The translations under genes and the position numbers were made by a program. The notes below the pieces were generated by a model, which was given only the letters and a program-made list of their open reading frames with translations, was not told the DNA's origin and searched no databases. This document shows positions 26,952 to 35,228 of a stretch of 64,000 nt of DNA, piece after piece; the stretch's first letter is position 1, and each line of letters begins with the position of its first letter. The DNA is from Gemmatimonadetes bacterium T265 (lineage in GTDB: Bacteria > Gemmatimonadota > Gemmatimonadetes > Gemmatimonadales > Gemmatimonadaceae): positions 2,492,342 to 2,556,341 of the forward strand of contig BPUI01000001.1 in NCBI GenBank assembly GCA_019973575.1, read 5' to 3'.

Positions 26952-28832
26952 TCAGCGCGTTCCGACCGGCGCCCCACCCGGCGCGGCCCAGCCAACCGGG
27001 TGGCCGGCGTTCTGCCGGTCCAGCCACACCTTGAGTGGCGCGAAGTACTCGAGCATGGCGCCGGCGTCCATGTCGCGCTCGCCGGTCATCGCGTAGAGCG
27101 TCTCCTGCCACGGGCGGCTCTCCCCGGCTTCGAGCATGCGCGCGAGTCGCGCCCCGGCCTCCTTGCTGCCGTAGAACGAACACCGGTAGAGCGGCCCGGT
27201 CTGCCCGGCCGCGCGGCACATCGCGCGGTAGAACTGAAATTGAAGCACGCGCGCCAGGAAGTAGCGCGTGTACGGCGTGTTGGCCGGCACGTGGAACTTG
27301 GCGCCCGGATCGAAGTCGGCCTCGGTGCGGGCGACCGGCGGGGCGACGCCCTGGTACCGGGCGCGCAGATCCCACCACGCGCGGTTGTAGTTCGCGGGCG
27401 TGACCTCGCCGCTGAACACCTTCCAGCGCCACTGGTCGATGAGCAGCCCGAACGGCAGGAACGCGACCTTGTCGAGCGCCTGCCGCAGGAGCGCGCCCGT
27501 GTCCGCCGCCGCGCTCGGCGCCGCGCCCGGCGCGAGGAGCCCGATCCGCGTCAGGTAGTCCGGCGTGATCGAGAGCGCGACCGCGTCGCCGATCGCCTCG
27601 TGGAAGCCGTCGTTCGCGCCGTTCTCGAAAAGGAACGGCTGGCCGCTGTACGCGCGCTGGTAGAAGTTGTGGCCGAGTTCGTGATGCATGGTCACAAAGT
27701 CCTCGCCCGTGGCCTCGGCGCACATCTTGATGCGCACGTCGTTCTTGCTGTCGACGTCCCACGCGCTCGCGTGGCAGACGACCTCGCGGTCGCGCGGCTT
27801 GACGATCATCGACCGCTCCCAAAACGTCGCCGGCAGCGGCGCGAAGCCGAGCGAGGTGAAGAAGCCCTCAGCCGTGCGCATCATCCGGCGCTGGTCGTAG
27901 CCCCGCGCCTTGAGGAGCGCCGTCACGTCGGCGGACGGCGCGCCCGCGGGCGGCGCGACGAGTGGGTACACGTTCCCCCACTCCTGCGCCCACATGTTGC
28001 CGAGGAGGTGCGCCGGGATCATCCCGTCCTTCGGGACGACGGCCTCGCCGTACTGCTGGTTGAGGCGCGTGCGCACGTACGCGTGTAGCGACACGTAGAG
28101 CGGCCGCACCTGCTGCCAGAGCCGCTCCAATTCGGCGGAGAACTGCTCCGGCGGCATGTCGTAACTCGCGCGCCACATCGCGCCGGCGTCGCGGAAGCCG
28201 AGCTCGCGCGCGCCCTCGTTCGAGAGGGCGACGAACCGCTCGTACCGCGGGCGCATTGGGCGGGCGACGGCATGCCATCCCTGCCACGCGTCGAGCAGCA
28301 CCGCGGGATCGTGGCTCTCGGCCAGCGCGCGCGAGAGCGCGTTGATCTCGTAGCACGTCGAGTCCCCGGCGGCCGTCGCGGGCTGGCCGAGTGCACCGCG
28401 ACGGCAGTACGCGCCGCGGCCGTACTCCGCCTCGAGCCCCACGCCGAGCCGCGTCAACTCGGTCGCCTTCGCCGGGTCGCTCGGCGGCGGCGCGACGAGC
28501 AGCAGCTTAAGCAACGTGAGCTTCCGCCGCACGTCGGCGGGCAGCGCGACGCCGTCGAAGCGCCGTGCCGCGAGCGCGAGTTGCTGCGTCGCAACGTCCA
28601 CGCGCTCCGTCGCGTCGGCCGACAGCTGTTCGGTGTCGTCGGTGATGAACGTCGCCGCGACCCACTGCGCCCGGTTCGCCTTCACGGTGAGCGCGGCGAG
28701 CTGAGATTCGGCGGAGTCGACGAATGCGCGGGCGGCCGCGCCGCCGCCTGACGACTGCGCGCGGAGCGGAGCGGCGGTGAGGGCCGCGGCGGTCGCGACG
28801 GCCGAGAGGAACGCAACACGGGAACGCGGCAT
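26952..28832 (-). CDS. M2-family peptidyl-dipeptidase (ACE-like), secreted
   Basis: The protein has 626 residues with a signal peptide (AVATAAALTAAPLRAQ). The zinc site is clear: HHELGH at 383-388 (HExxH) and the third ligand Glu in HEAIGD at 411-416, with surrounding M2 signatures (MHHELGHNFYQRAY, NGANDGFHEAIGD). Its length matches bacterial ACE homologues. It should remove dipeptides from the C-terminus of peptides in the periplasm or outside. It is a single gene, divergent from the small lipoprotein at 28956. Confidence 0.93.
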   Translation of the reverse strand: MPRSRVAFLSAVATAAALTAAPLRAQSSGGGAAARAFVDSAESQLAALTVKANRAQWVAATFITDDTEQLSADATERVDVATQQLALAARRFDGVALPADVRRKLTLLKLLLVAPPPSDPAKATELTRLGVGLEAEYGRGAYCRRGALGQPATAAGDSTCYEINALSRALAESHDPAVLLDAWQGWHAVARPMRPRYERFVALSNEGARELGFRDAGAMWRASYDMPPEQFSAELERLWQQVRPLYVSLHAYVRTRLNQQYGEAVVPKDGMIPAHLLGNMWAQEWGNVYPLVAPPAGAPSADVTALLKARGYDQRRMMRTAEGFFTSLGFAPLPATFWERSMIVKPRDREVVCHASAWDVDSKNDVRIKMCAEATGEDFVTMHHELGHNFYQRAYSGQPFLFENGANDGFHEAIGDAVALSITPDYLTRIGLLAPGAAPSAAADTGALLRQALDKVAFLPFGLLIDQWRWKVFSGEVTPANYNRAWWDLRARYQGVAPPVARTEADFDPGAKFHVPANTPYTRYFLARVLQFQFYRAMCRAAGQTGPLYRCSFYGSKEAGARLARMLEAGESRPWQETLYAMTGERDMDAGAMLEYFAPLKVWLDRQNAGHPVGWAAPGGAPVGTR

Positions 28833-28955
28833 GCGCTAACAAACGTCAGCGGACGGCGCCGCACGCAAGCCCGGCGCGTCCCGGACCACCCGAGGGCGCG
28901 ACGGACTGCCCGGCGACGCCGCCCTCGGCTCTTCCCCTTCGCCCCGGAGCGCTCC

Positions 28956-29363
28956 GTGTCGTCACCTATCTTGCGTGGGCCCGCACGCGCCGCGGGGCGC
29001 CTCGCCGCGGCGGCGTTCGTCGCGGTGGCCGTCTCATTCTCTGCGGCGTGCGCCCACCATCACAAGCCGGACCCGAACGCCCCGCCGGTAGAGGAGGCCG
29101 GGCCGACAACGGTCCGCGTTCAAAATCAGGGCTTCCTCGACATGAACATCTACGTGTACCGCGGCGAGGTCCGCTCCCGGCTCGGGACGGTGACCGGCAA
29201 CAGCACCGCGGTGCTCACGATTCCGAAAACGTTCGTCCTCCCGGGCACTCAGCTGCGCTTCGTCGCGAGCCCGATCGGGGGGCAGCGATCCCCGGTGAGC
29301 GAGGAAGTGACCGTATCGCCCGGCGACGAGGTCGGCTTGCTGATCCCGCCGGGGGGCAGCTGA
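28956..29363 (+). CDS. Hypothetical small lipoprotein, beta-rich
   Basis: The protein has 135 residues. The N-terminus has a lipoprotein signal (VAVAVSFSAAC), followed at once by a HHH run, then a compact beta-rich region (TTVRVQNQGFLDMNIYVYRG through VSPGDEVGLLIPPGG). The fold resembles small Ig-like or sandwich domains, but no family was recognised. It is a single gene, convergent with the CaCA exchanger gene. Confidence 0.65.
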   Translation: MSSPILRGPARAAGRLAAAAFVAVAVSFSAACAHHHKPDPNAPPVEEAGPTTVRVQNQGFLDMNIYVYRGEVRSRLGTVTGNSTAVLTIPKTFVLPGTQLRFVASPIGGQRSPVSEEVTVSPGDEVGLLIPPGGS

Positions 29364-29391
29364 GTACGCCGCCGGCGTCGGCGCGCGCGAC

Positions 29392-30504
29392 TCAGCCCCA
29401 CCACACCGACGCGGCGAACATCACGTAGAGGCCGACGAGCGCGACGCCCTCGAGCCAGATGGACTCGCCGTCGTAGACGACGAACGCGGCCACGAGCGTG
29501 CCGAGCGTGAGGGCAGCGAGCAGGATCGGCGGCAGCACGAGCGTCAGCGGCGCGGGCCCGATAAAGAACGACGCGAGCACGAGCACCGGCGTGAGGGCGA
29601 GCGCGACCTGCAGCGCCGAGTTGAGGATGACCGAGAGCGCGTAGTCGGGCTTGTTCTTCGCCGCGAGCGAAATACCGACCGCGTTTTCGACCGCGTTCCC
29701 CGCTATCGCGACGACGACGAGCCCGGTGAACGTCTGCGAGAGGCCGAGCGAACGCGTCGCCGGGAGCAGTGCGTCGACGAACCAGTCGGAGACGAGCGCA
29801 GCGCCGAGGCCGGCAGTGGCGAGCACGCCGACGCTCTGCGGCACCGACCAGCCGTGCGGCGCGTCGGCGCTCGCCACGACGCCTTCGAAGTCGTCGAGGG
29901 TCCCCGGCGCGGGCGGCAGCACGGAGGGGTCGGCGGCGAGCGTGAAGCGGAGACTCGCCGCGAAGACAACGAGCAGCACGACCGCGCACGTCGCGCTGAG
30001 GGCCGACTCGTGCGGCTGCGCGGGCGTGTGGAGCGTGTCGGCGAGCGTCGGCACAGCGAGCGCCGTGACGGCGAGCAGCATGAGCGTCGCGGCCGACCGC
30101 GGCGGTTGCGAGTCGAAGCGCTGCGTCCCGTGCTTCAGCCCTCCGACGAGAAGCGCGAGGCCGAGCACGAGGACCGCGTTGGCGAGGATCGAGCCGACGA
30201 GCGCCGCGCGCACGACGTCGCGCAGGCCGGCCTTCAGGCTGAAGAGCGAGACGAACAGCTCGGGGAGGTTGCCGAACGCGCCCTGGAGCACGCCGGTCGC
30301 CCCCGCGCTGAGGCGTTCGCCGAGTTGCTCGGTAGCGGTGCCGACCGCGCGGGCGAGGAGGGCGAGGGCGGCCGCGGCCACGACGAAGCGTGCGATCGGC
30401 GGTGCCTCGACCGCGGCGAGCGTGCCCGCGAGCACGGCCGCGGCGAGTGCAGCGCCGAGCCACGCGCGTTCAGACCGGGTGAACTGGAGGGAGAGCGACG
30501 CCAT
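29392..30504 (-). CDS. Ca2+/cation:proton antiporter (CaCA superfamily, CAX-like)
   Basis: From ATG 30504 the protein has 370 residues (a GTG at 30531 would add 9). It has two homologous sets of membrane helices, each with the alpha-repeat acidic motif: GNLPELFVSLFSLKAG in the first half and AIAGNAVENAVGISLAAKN in the second. These Glu residues bind the cation in characterised CAX exchangers. It probably exports Ca2+ or a related divalent cation in exchange for protons. It is divergent from a tiny possible ORF at 30627. Confidence 0.88.
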   Translation of the reverse strand: MASLSLQFTRSERAWLGAALAAAVLAGTLAAVEAPPIARFVVAAAALALLARAVGTATEQLGERLSAGATGVLQGAFGNLPELFVSLFSLKAGLRDVVRAALVGSILANAVLVLGLALLVGGLKHGTQRFDSQPPRSAATLMLLAVTALAVPTLADTLHTPAQPHESALSATCAVVLLVVFAASLRFTLAADPSVLPPAPGTLDDFEGVVASADAPHGWSVPQSVGVLATAGLGAALVSDWFVDALLPATRSLGLSQTFTGLVVVAIAGNAVENAVGISLAAKNKPDYALSVILNSALQVALALTPVLVLASFFIGPAPLTLVLPPILLAALTLGTLVAAFVVYDGESIWLEGVALVGLYVMFAASVWWG

Positions 30505-30626
30505 ACCACTCGCGCCAAGCAAGAGCGGCACCGGGGCCGCGTGCTTACCTCCGCGGTGTAGCCGCGTCTTACGGGCGCACTGGCCGTCGTCTGCCGCGCG
30601 ATTCGCCTTCTCGCTTCCCTCCGACC

Positions 30627-30731
30627 ATGTCCATGCGTTCGCTCACCGTCCGATCGCCGCGCGTACGCGAAGCGCTGCGCCTCGTCATCATCCCGGCCGC
30701 GGTGCTGCTCGCCGTCGCGCTTGCCGGGTGA
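30627..30731 (+). CDS. Possible 34-residue membrane peptide
   Basis: A short frame, ATG 30627 to TGA 30731, encodes a basic N-terminus and one hydrophobic helix (LVIIPAAVLLAVALAG). A weak stem (30806-30821) and six T residues (30837-30842) lie downstream. Coding is possible but unproven. The following 214 nt up to 30945 hold no other gene. Confidence 0.3.
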   Translation: MSMRSLTVRSPRVREALRLVIIPAAVLLAVALAG

Positions 30732-30945
30732 CCGCGACGACGGTCGCGCGCCGCGAGTAGGGGGCGACCGCGACCCGCGTGTCTCACCTTGAGGGCCCGA
30801 GGACACCACGCGGGTCCGTGGCGATACAGTACCGCGTTTTTTGGGGAACGGCGTCGGTCTCGGGCGTGCGCGGCGGATCCACCGCGCGTCGCGCCGCTCG
30901 GACCGGCGCCGTTTCGCGCCCCGACCGAGCGACAGGGCCCGCGGC

Positions 30946-32037
30946 TCAGTCGGCCAGCCAGGCGTCGCGGTGTTGGGCGACGAACGCGTCGTCGGTGAGG
31001 TCCGGGTAGAGGCGAAGAACGCGATCGATCTCCTGGGCCTGCCCGGGCGAGAGCTGCTCCCGCGGGTCGAGCGTCCACGTGCCGCGGACGAGCCCCTGCC
31101 GCCGGAGCACCTCGTGGATGCCGGCGATGCATCCCGCGTAGCCGTTGTGCGGATCAAAGAGCGCGCCGTTCGCGTCGGTGAGCGCGGCCGCGTGCGCGAG
31201 CCAGCGGGCGTCGATCGGCTGCCCGGCCGCCGCTGCGGCGTGCGCGTCGGCGAGGAGCTCGACGGCGCGCCGGGTCCAGACGGCCCACTGGCCGAGGAGT
31301 CCGCCGACGATGCGCCGGGTCGCCGGCATCCCGCCGACGGTCACCGGGAAGGGCGTGAGCAGGTCGACGACGATGCTGTCGTCGTTCCCCGTGTACAGCG
31401 CGACGTCCACTCGCCCCGACTCGGCGATCGCGCGCACGACGTCCAGCGTGCGGTAACGGTCGAACGGGGCGATCTTGATCGCGACAAGGTTGGGCACCTC
31501 CTCGGCGAGCGCGCGCCAGAACCGGTAGCCGAGCGGGCGTCCGCCGACCGCCGGTTGGAGATAGAAGCCGACGAGCGGGAGCACCTCGCTCACTGCGCGC
31601 GCGTGGCGCACGAGCGCGGCGTCGGTTATGTCGCCGAGCGGGCCGTCGACGCCGCCGAGCGAAAGCAGCCCCGCGTGGTAGCCGACCGCGCGCGCGACTT
31701 CGGCCTCGTGCACGGCCTGCCGCGTGTCGCCGACGAGGCCGGCGACGAGCGCGAACGGCTGCAGCGTGTCGGGTTCGCCGTCGCCGCGCACGTATGCGAG
31801 CCACGCGCGCGCGGTCTCCGCGGCGAGTTCGAGCACCGGGCGGTAAAGGCCGATCTCGGGCCGATGGATGGCGAATTGGGTTGTGTGGACGCCGACCGCA
31901 ATCCCGCCCGCGCCCGCGTGCACGTAATACCGCGTGACGGCGCGCTGCGCGCGTTCGTCGAGCGTGCGCGAGGGGGTGAGCGCGAGTGGGTGCGCGGGAA
32001 TGACGTGTCCGGCCAGCAGGTGGCGGCGAACGTTCAC
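30946..32037 (-). CDS. Dihydrodipicolinate synthase/N-acetylneuraminate lyase-family aldolase
   Basis: The protein has 363 residues with a TIM-barrel DHDPS pattern. ALTPSRTLDERAQRAVTRYYV is followed by GAGGIAVGVHTTQF, the GGVDGPL.D region, VGFYLQPAVGG (tyrosine strand) and LVAIKIAPFDRYRT (Schiff-base lysine). True DapA is about 290 residues; the extra length and the sequence around the active site point to a sugar-acid or keto-acid aldolase rather than lysine synthesis. It starts inside the stop of the small membrane protein gene (ATGA overlap) and is the last gene of the epimerase operon. Confidence 0.82.
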   Translation of the reverse strand: MNVRRHLLAGHVIPAHPLALTPSRTLDERAQRAVTRYYVHAGAGGIAVGVHTTQFAIHRPEIGLYRPVLELAAETARAWLAYVRGDGEPDTLQPFALVAGLVGDTRQAVHEAEVARAVGYHAGLLSLGGVDGPLGDITDAALVRHARAVSEVLPLVGFYLQPAVGGRPLGYRFWRALAEEVPNLVAIKIAPFDRYRTLDVVRAIAESGRVDVALYTGNDDSIVVDLLTPFPVTVGGMPATRRIVGGLLGQWAVWTRRAVELLADAHAAAAAGQPIDARWLAHAAALTDANGALFDPHNGYAGCIAGIHEVLRRQGLVRGTWTLDPREQLSPGQAQEIDRVLRLYPDLTDDAFVAQHRDAWLAD

Positions 32038-32372
32038 GGCGTCCTCAGCCCGGCCGGACGCGTGACCTCCGGTCCACTCCGCCGCTTGGCCGCAGCCTTA
32101 TCACGGCGCAACTCGCGGCGCCACCTGAACGCCTCGAGGCCGGTCGCCACGCTCACGAACAGCGCGATCATACCAAGAACGGGGTACACGCCCAGATGGC
32201 GCTGCTTGGACGCGAGCGCCATGACCGCGACCTGCCCGGCGTACCAGACGCAGTCGCGCACGCTGCGGCCGAGGTTTGCGGAATTGTACTCGCGCGCGAG
32301 GCGCTGCACCTCGCGGCGCCAGTCGGTCGCGTCGTCGGGCGTGTACATGCCGCGCCGAAGGGCAACCGTCAT
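32034..32372 (-). CDS. Hypothetical small membrane protein
   Basis: From ATG 32372 the product has 112 residues (ATG 32348 is an alternative). A charged N-terminus (DDATDWRREVQRLAREY) leads to VWYAGQVAVMALASKQ and a membrane helix (YPVLGMIALFVSVATGLEAF), then a basic tail. No family was recognised. It sits between the epimerase-like gene and the aldolase gene and overlaps the latter by 4 nt. Confidence 0.6.
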   Translation of the reverse strand: MTVALRRGMYTPDDATDWRREVQRLAREYNSANLGRSVRDCVWYAGQVAVMALASKQRHLGVYPVLGMIALFVSVATGLEAFRWRRELRRDKAAAKRRSGPEVTRPAGLRTP

Positions 32373-32412
32373 GCCGATTGTATCGAACGTGTCACGGCGG
32401 CCGATCGGCACG

Positions 32413-33501
32413 TCAGTATCGCCCGTCGCGCACTTCGAATTTCGTCGGCTTGCCGAGGGTGGGCCCGCCCGAGTTGAGCCACTCGCCGACCCAGTCAATC
32501 AGTCGCGCCGTGGGTACGCTGGGCGCGCCGAACAGGCGTGTCGCACGCGTCGTGTCACTGAGCAGCGCGTCGGCCGCCGTGGTGCCGACGAGGTGCGGGG
32601 CGCGGCCGAACATGCGGCCGTAGCGGCGCGCGAGGTCGGCCACGGCGAGCGGCTCCGGGCCCGTGACGTTGACGGGGAACGCCGGCGTGGCCGCGACGGC
32701 GAAGCATTCGAGCGCCTGGGCGTTCGCGTCGCCCTGCCAGATCACGTTCACCCAGCCCGTGCGCACGTCGACGGGCTCGCCGGTCCGGACCCGCTGCGCG
32801 AGGTCGACGAGTACGCCGTAGCGGAGGTCGACGGCGTAGCTCAGCCGCACGAGGGCGAGCGGGCTTCCGCCGCGCTCGCATGCCCACTCGAGCACGCGCT
32901 CGCGGCCGACGCACGCGTTCGCGTACTCGCCGAGCGGGGTGAGCGGGTGGTCCTCGGCGGCGCCGCGGCCGGGGCCGGGGGTACACGGGTAGACGTTGCC
33001 GGTCGAGAACGCCACGACGCGCGCGCCGGCGTAGCGCTCGGCGACGAGTGCGGGGGCGACGGTGTTGGTCGCCCACATGCGCGCCGGCGCGTCGCTGACG
33101 CCGAACTTCAGCCCGGCCATGTAGACCACGAGCGGCGCGTCGGGGAGCGCCGCGACCGACCGGCGGTCGAGCAGGTCGACCGTCGCGGTCTCGACGCCGT
33201 GGGACTCGAACTGCCGGCGCGCCGCGGGGTCGGAGAAGCGCGACGCGGCGACGACGCGCCGTCCCGCGTGCGGGCCGCCTAACGCGTCGAAGGCGCGCCG
33301 GGCCATGCGCGCGAGCGAGGGCCCCATCTTCCCGCCGGCGCCGAGGACGACGAGGTCGCCGCTCGTCCGGGCGAGCACGCCGGCGACGGCGTCGGTCGGG
33401 CGCGACAGCCGCTCTTCGAGCGCGTCGAGGTCGCGCGGCGGCGCGGGCTCGTCGTCGTCGCGGTCGCCGCGCGACGGATCGCCCGCGCCGGCCGGCGTCA
33501 T
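32413..33501 (-). CDS. NAD-dependent epimerase/dehydratase-like protein
   Basis: From ATG 33501 the protein has 362 residues. A Rossmann nucleotide motif (LVVLGAGGKMGPSLA) and extended-SDR landmarks follow (VVYMAGLKFG, VVAFSTGNVYPC, LVRLSYAVDLRYGVLVDLA). The catalytic YxxxK is not conserved: EYANACVGRERVLEW has Cys where Lys is expected, so normal epimerase chemistry is doubtful. It precedes a small membrane protein and a DHDPS-family aldolase, which suggests a sugar or sugar-acid pathway. It starts 7 nt after PlsC. Confidence 0.8.
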   Translation of the reverse strand: MTPAGAGDPSRGDRDDDEPAPPRDLDALEERLSRPTDAVAGVLARTSGDLVVLGAGGKMGPSLARMARRAFDALGGPHAGRRVVAASRFSDPAARRQFESHGVETATVDLLDRRSVAALPDAPLVVYMAGLKFGVSDAPARMWATNTVAPALVAERYAGARVVAFSTGNVYPCTPGPGRGAAEDHPLTPLGEYANACVGRERVLEWACERGGSPLALVRLSYAVDLRYGVLVDLAQRVRTGEPVDVRTGWVNVIWQGDANAQALECFAVAATPAFPVNVTGPEPLAVADLARRYGRMFGRAPHLVGTTAADALLSDTTRATRLFGAPSVPTARLIDWVGEWLNSGGPTLGKPTKFEVRDGRY

Positions 33502-33508
33502 CCGGGCG

Positions 33509-34267
33509 TTAGGCCGAGACGCGGGCGGCGCCGCGGAGCTCGTCGCCGAGCTCGCGGCGCGCGGCGTCGATGAGCCCGCGCACGCGCTCGCGCAACGCGG
33601 GGACGTCGTCGGAGGTGAGTCCGGCCGTCTCGATCGGCTCGAGCACGCGGCAGACGGCGGTCGCGCGGCCGACCAGGAACGAGTGCTTGGCCATCGCACC
33701 GCGCGTGCCCGCGATCGCGATCGGCAGGACCGGCGCCTGGGCCTGGACCGCGACGTGGAACGCGCCGTCCTTGAAGGGGAGCAGGTCGTCGGTCGGCGAG
33801 CGCGTCCCTTCGGGAAACACCATCACCGAGACGCGCTTGGCGAGCCGGTCGCGGCACTTCACGAGCGCGCCGACGGCGCTCTCCCGGCTGCCGCGCACGA
33901 GCGGCACGTCGCCGGCCATGCGCATCAGCCATCCCATGACCGGGATGTTGAAGATGGTCTGCTTGGCGAGCCACTTCATCTCCCAGGGCAGGAAGCAGAG
34001 CAGAAAGATGTCGGCGTACGATTCGTGGTTGCTCACCGCGACGTAGGGGCGGCGCGGGTCACGCACGCGCACGCCGGTGGTGCGGAAGTGCCACCACGGG
34101 TTGAGCGCCGCGCCGGCGAAACCCAGCAGCCGAAAGAACCGGCCGACGGCGTACCGCCCCGGGTCGAACGGCGCCGTGAGCGCGAAGAGCAGGCACGCGA
34201 TCGGGAACCCGACGACGACGAGCGCGATCCACACGACCCAGACCCACGCCGTGACGAGACGTTGCAT
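33509..34267 (-). CDS. plsC: 1-acyl-sn-glycerol-3-phosphate acyltransferase
   Basis: The protein has 252 residues with an N-terminal membrane helix (VWVVWIALVVVGFPIACLLF). The acyltransferase HX4D motif is NHESYAD and the second motif is VFPEGTRSP, both intact, followed by PVLPIAIAGT. It makes phosphatidic acid by acylating lysophosphatidic acid at the membrane. The gene lies between the CDGSH protein (37 nt) and the epimerase-like gene (7 nt). Gene symbol by family; other acyltransferases of the superfamily share these motifs. Confidence 0.87.
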   Translation of the reverse strand: MQRLVTAWVWVVWIALVVVGFPIACLLFALTAPFDPGRYAVGRFFRLLGFAGAALNPWWHFRTTGVRVRDPRRPYVAVSNHESYADIFLLCFLPWEMKWLAKQTIFNIPVMGWLMRMAGDVPLVRGSRESAVGALVKCRDRLAKRVSVMVFPEGTRSPTDDLLPFKDGAFHVAVQAQAPVLPIAIAGTRGAMAKHSFLVGRATAVCRVLEPIETAGLTSDDVPALRERVRGLIDAARRELGDELRGAARVSA

Positions 34268-34304
34268 CGCTGGAGGACCTCGCGGGGGCGGACGTCGCGG
34301 TCCG

Positions 34305-34601
34305 TTAGGCAGCCGGGGGCGTCGCCGGCGCCGCGGCGGGGGGCGTGTTGGTCGTCTCGCCCGCCGCGCCCGCGTCGTAGGCTTGCTGCGCCGCCTCGGC
34401 GCCCCGGAACCAGATCTTCGAGTGGGTGCCGTCGCAGAACGGCTTCTTGGTGCTCGCGCCGCAGCGGCAGAGCGAGATCGCCTTGCGGCCTTCGGTCGAG
34501 ATCGTCTGGCCCTGTGCGTCGACGAGGCGAACGCGGGCCATGTCGTCGCCCGCGATGACGAACGGGCCGTTCTCGCGGACGGTGATGGTGATCGGGTCCA
34601 T
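34305..34601 (-). CDS. CDGSH iron-sulfur domain protein
   Basis: From ATG 34601 the protein has 98 residues. The [2Fe-2S] site is complete: Cys45-x-Cys47-x8-Cys56-x3-His60 (LCRCGASTKKPFCDGTHS). The C-terminal tail is Ala/Pro/Thr-rich. A GTG/ATG upstream at 34640 would extend it into an inverted repeat and is not preferred. It probably carries an Fe-S cluster for electron or cluster transfer. It follows SufE, an Fe-S assembly factor, in the same direction. Confidence 0.88.
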   Translation of the reverse strand: MDPITITVRENGPFVIAGDDMARVRLVDAQGQTISTEGRKAISLCRCGASTKKPFCDGTHSKIWFRGAEAAQQAYDAGAAGETTNTPPAAAPATPPAA

Positions 34602-34634
34602 GATGTCTGAAGACGGGAGTGATCGAGAGATCGT

Positions 34635-34747
34635 TGTCATCCTGAGCGGAGCGAAGGATCGCTATCCGAGGCGAATACGCGCGCGGGGCTCGGCCCGGTG
34701 CGAGATCATTCAAGCGGCAGCGATCCTTCGCTGCGCTCAGGATGACA
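34635..34747. repeat. Long near-perfect inverted repeat (29-bp arms, 55-nt loop)
   Basis: Arms 34635-34663 and 34719-34747 are reverse complements with one mismatch. Each contains the widespread motif TCATCCTGAGCG / AGCGAAGGATC. They lie between sufE and the CDGSH gene and would form a hairpin in the transcript. Confidence 0.85.
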
Positions 34748-34750
34748 CCG

Positions 34751-35218
34751 CTACGCGGTCGCCTGTTGCGTGTCCGCGTCGCGCGCGTTCCGTTTGAGCC
34801 GCTCGATCATCGCGTTCAGCCCGACCTCCCGGGCCGCGAGTCCGAGCCCGCTCATCAGCTGCCGAACGTAATCGGCGGGGATGGCGAGCGTGGCGGACGG
34901 CGGCTGGTCGTTCACGGCCTGGAACGTCAGCGCGAGCACGGCGGCGATCGTCGGCGACTGCCGCGCGTTCACGTCGGCGTAGAAGTGCAGCGTGCCGTCG
35001 TCGCGCCGCTCGGGGAAGAGGTCGACCCGGGTCTGGCACTCGGGGACGGTGAACGCAGCCCGGTCGACGTCGGCGTACCGGGCGGGCACCGGCTCGAGCT
35101 GCTTCGCGTAGCCGACGAGCGCCTGCATCTTCTCCTCGCGCCCGAGCGTGCGGAAGCGGTTCAGCACCCGCTCGAGTTTGGGCGGGAGCGCCGCGGGCAG
35201 CGCGTCGGGCGTGGGCAC
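34751..35218 (-). CDS. sufE: SufE-family sulfur acceptor
   Basis: The protein has 155 residues with the SufE fold: KLERVLNRFRTLGREEKMQAL at the N-terminus, the active-site Cys61 in VPECQTRVDLF, and the later FLALTFQAVNDQPPS region. SufE takes persulfide sulfur from the cysteine desulfurase SufS for Fe-S cluster assembly. No SufS, SufB, SufC or SufD is next to it. It follows the L,D-transpeptidase gene by 10 nt and precedes a CDGSH protein, with a long inverted repeat in between. Confidence 0.87.
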   Translation of the reverse strand: MPTPDALPAALPPKLERVLNRFRTLGREEKMQALVGYAKQLEPVPARYADVDRAAFTVPECQTRVDLFPERRDDGTLHFYADVNARQSPTIAAVLALTFQAVNDQPPSATLAIPADYVRQLMSGLGLAAREVGLNAMIERLKRNARDADTQQATA

Positions 35219-35228
35219 TGCGGCGGGG

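Noticed and set aside
30806-30842. Stem plus six T residues as an intrinsic terminator
   Set aside because: The stem is only 5 bp and the T run starts 15 nt later, so it does not fit the usual layout.
30841-33282. Very long plus-strand frame (813 codons)
   Set aside because: Antisense to the aldolase, membrane protein and epimerase-like genes; no recognisable motif.
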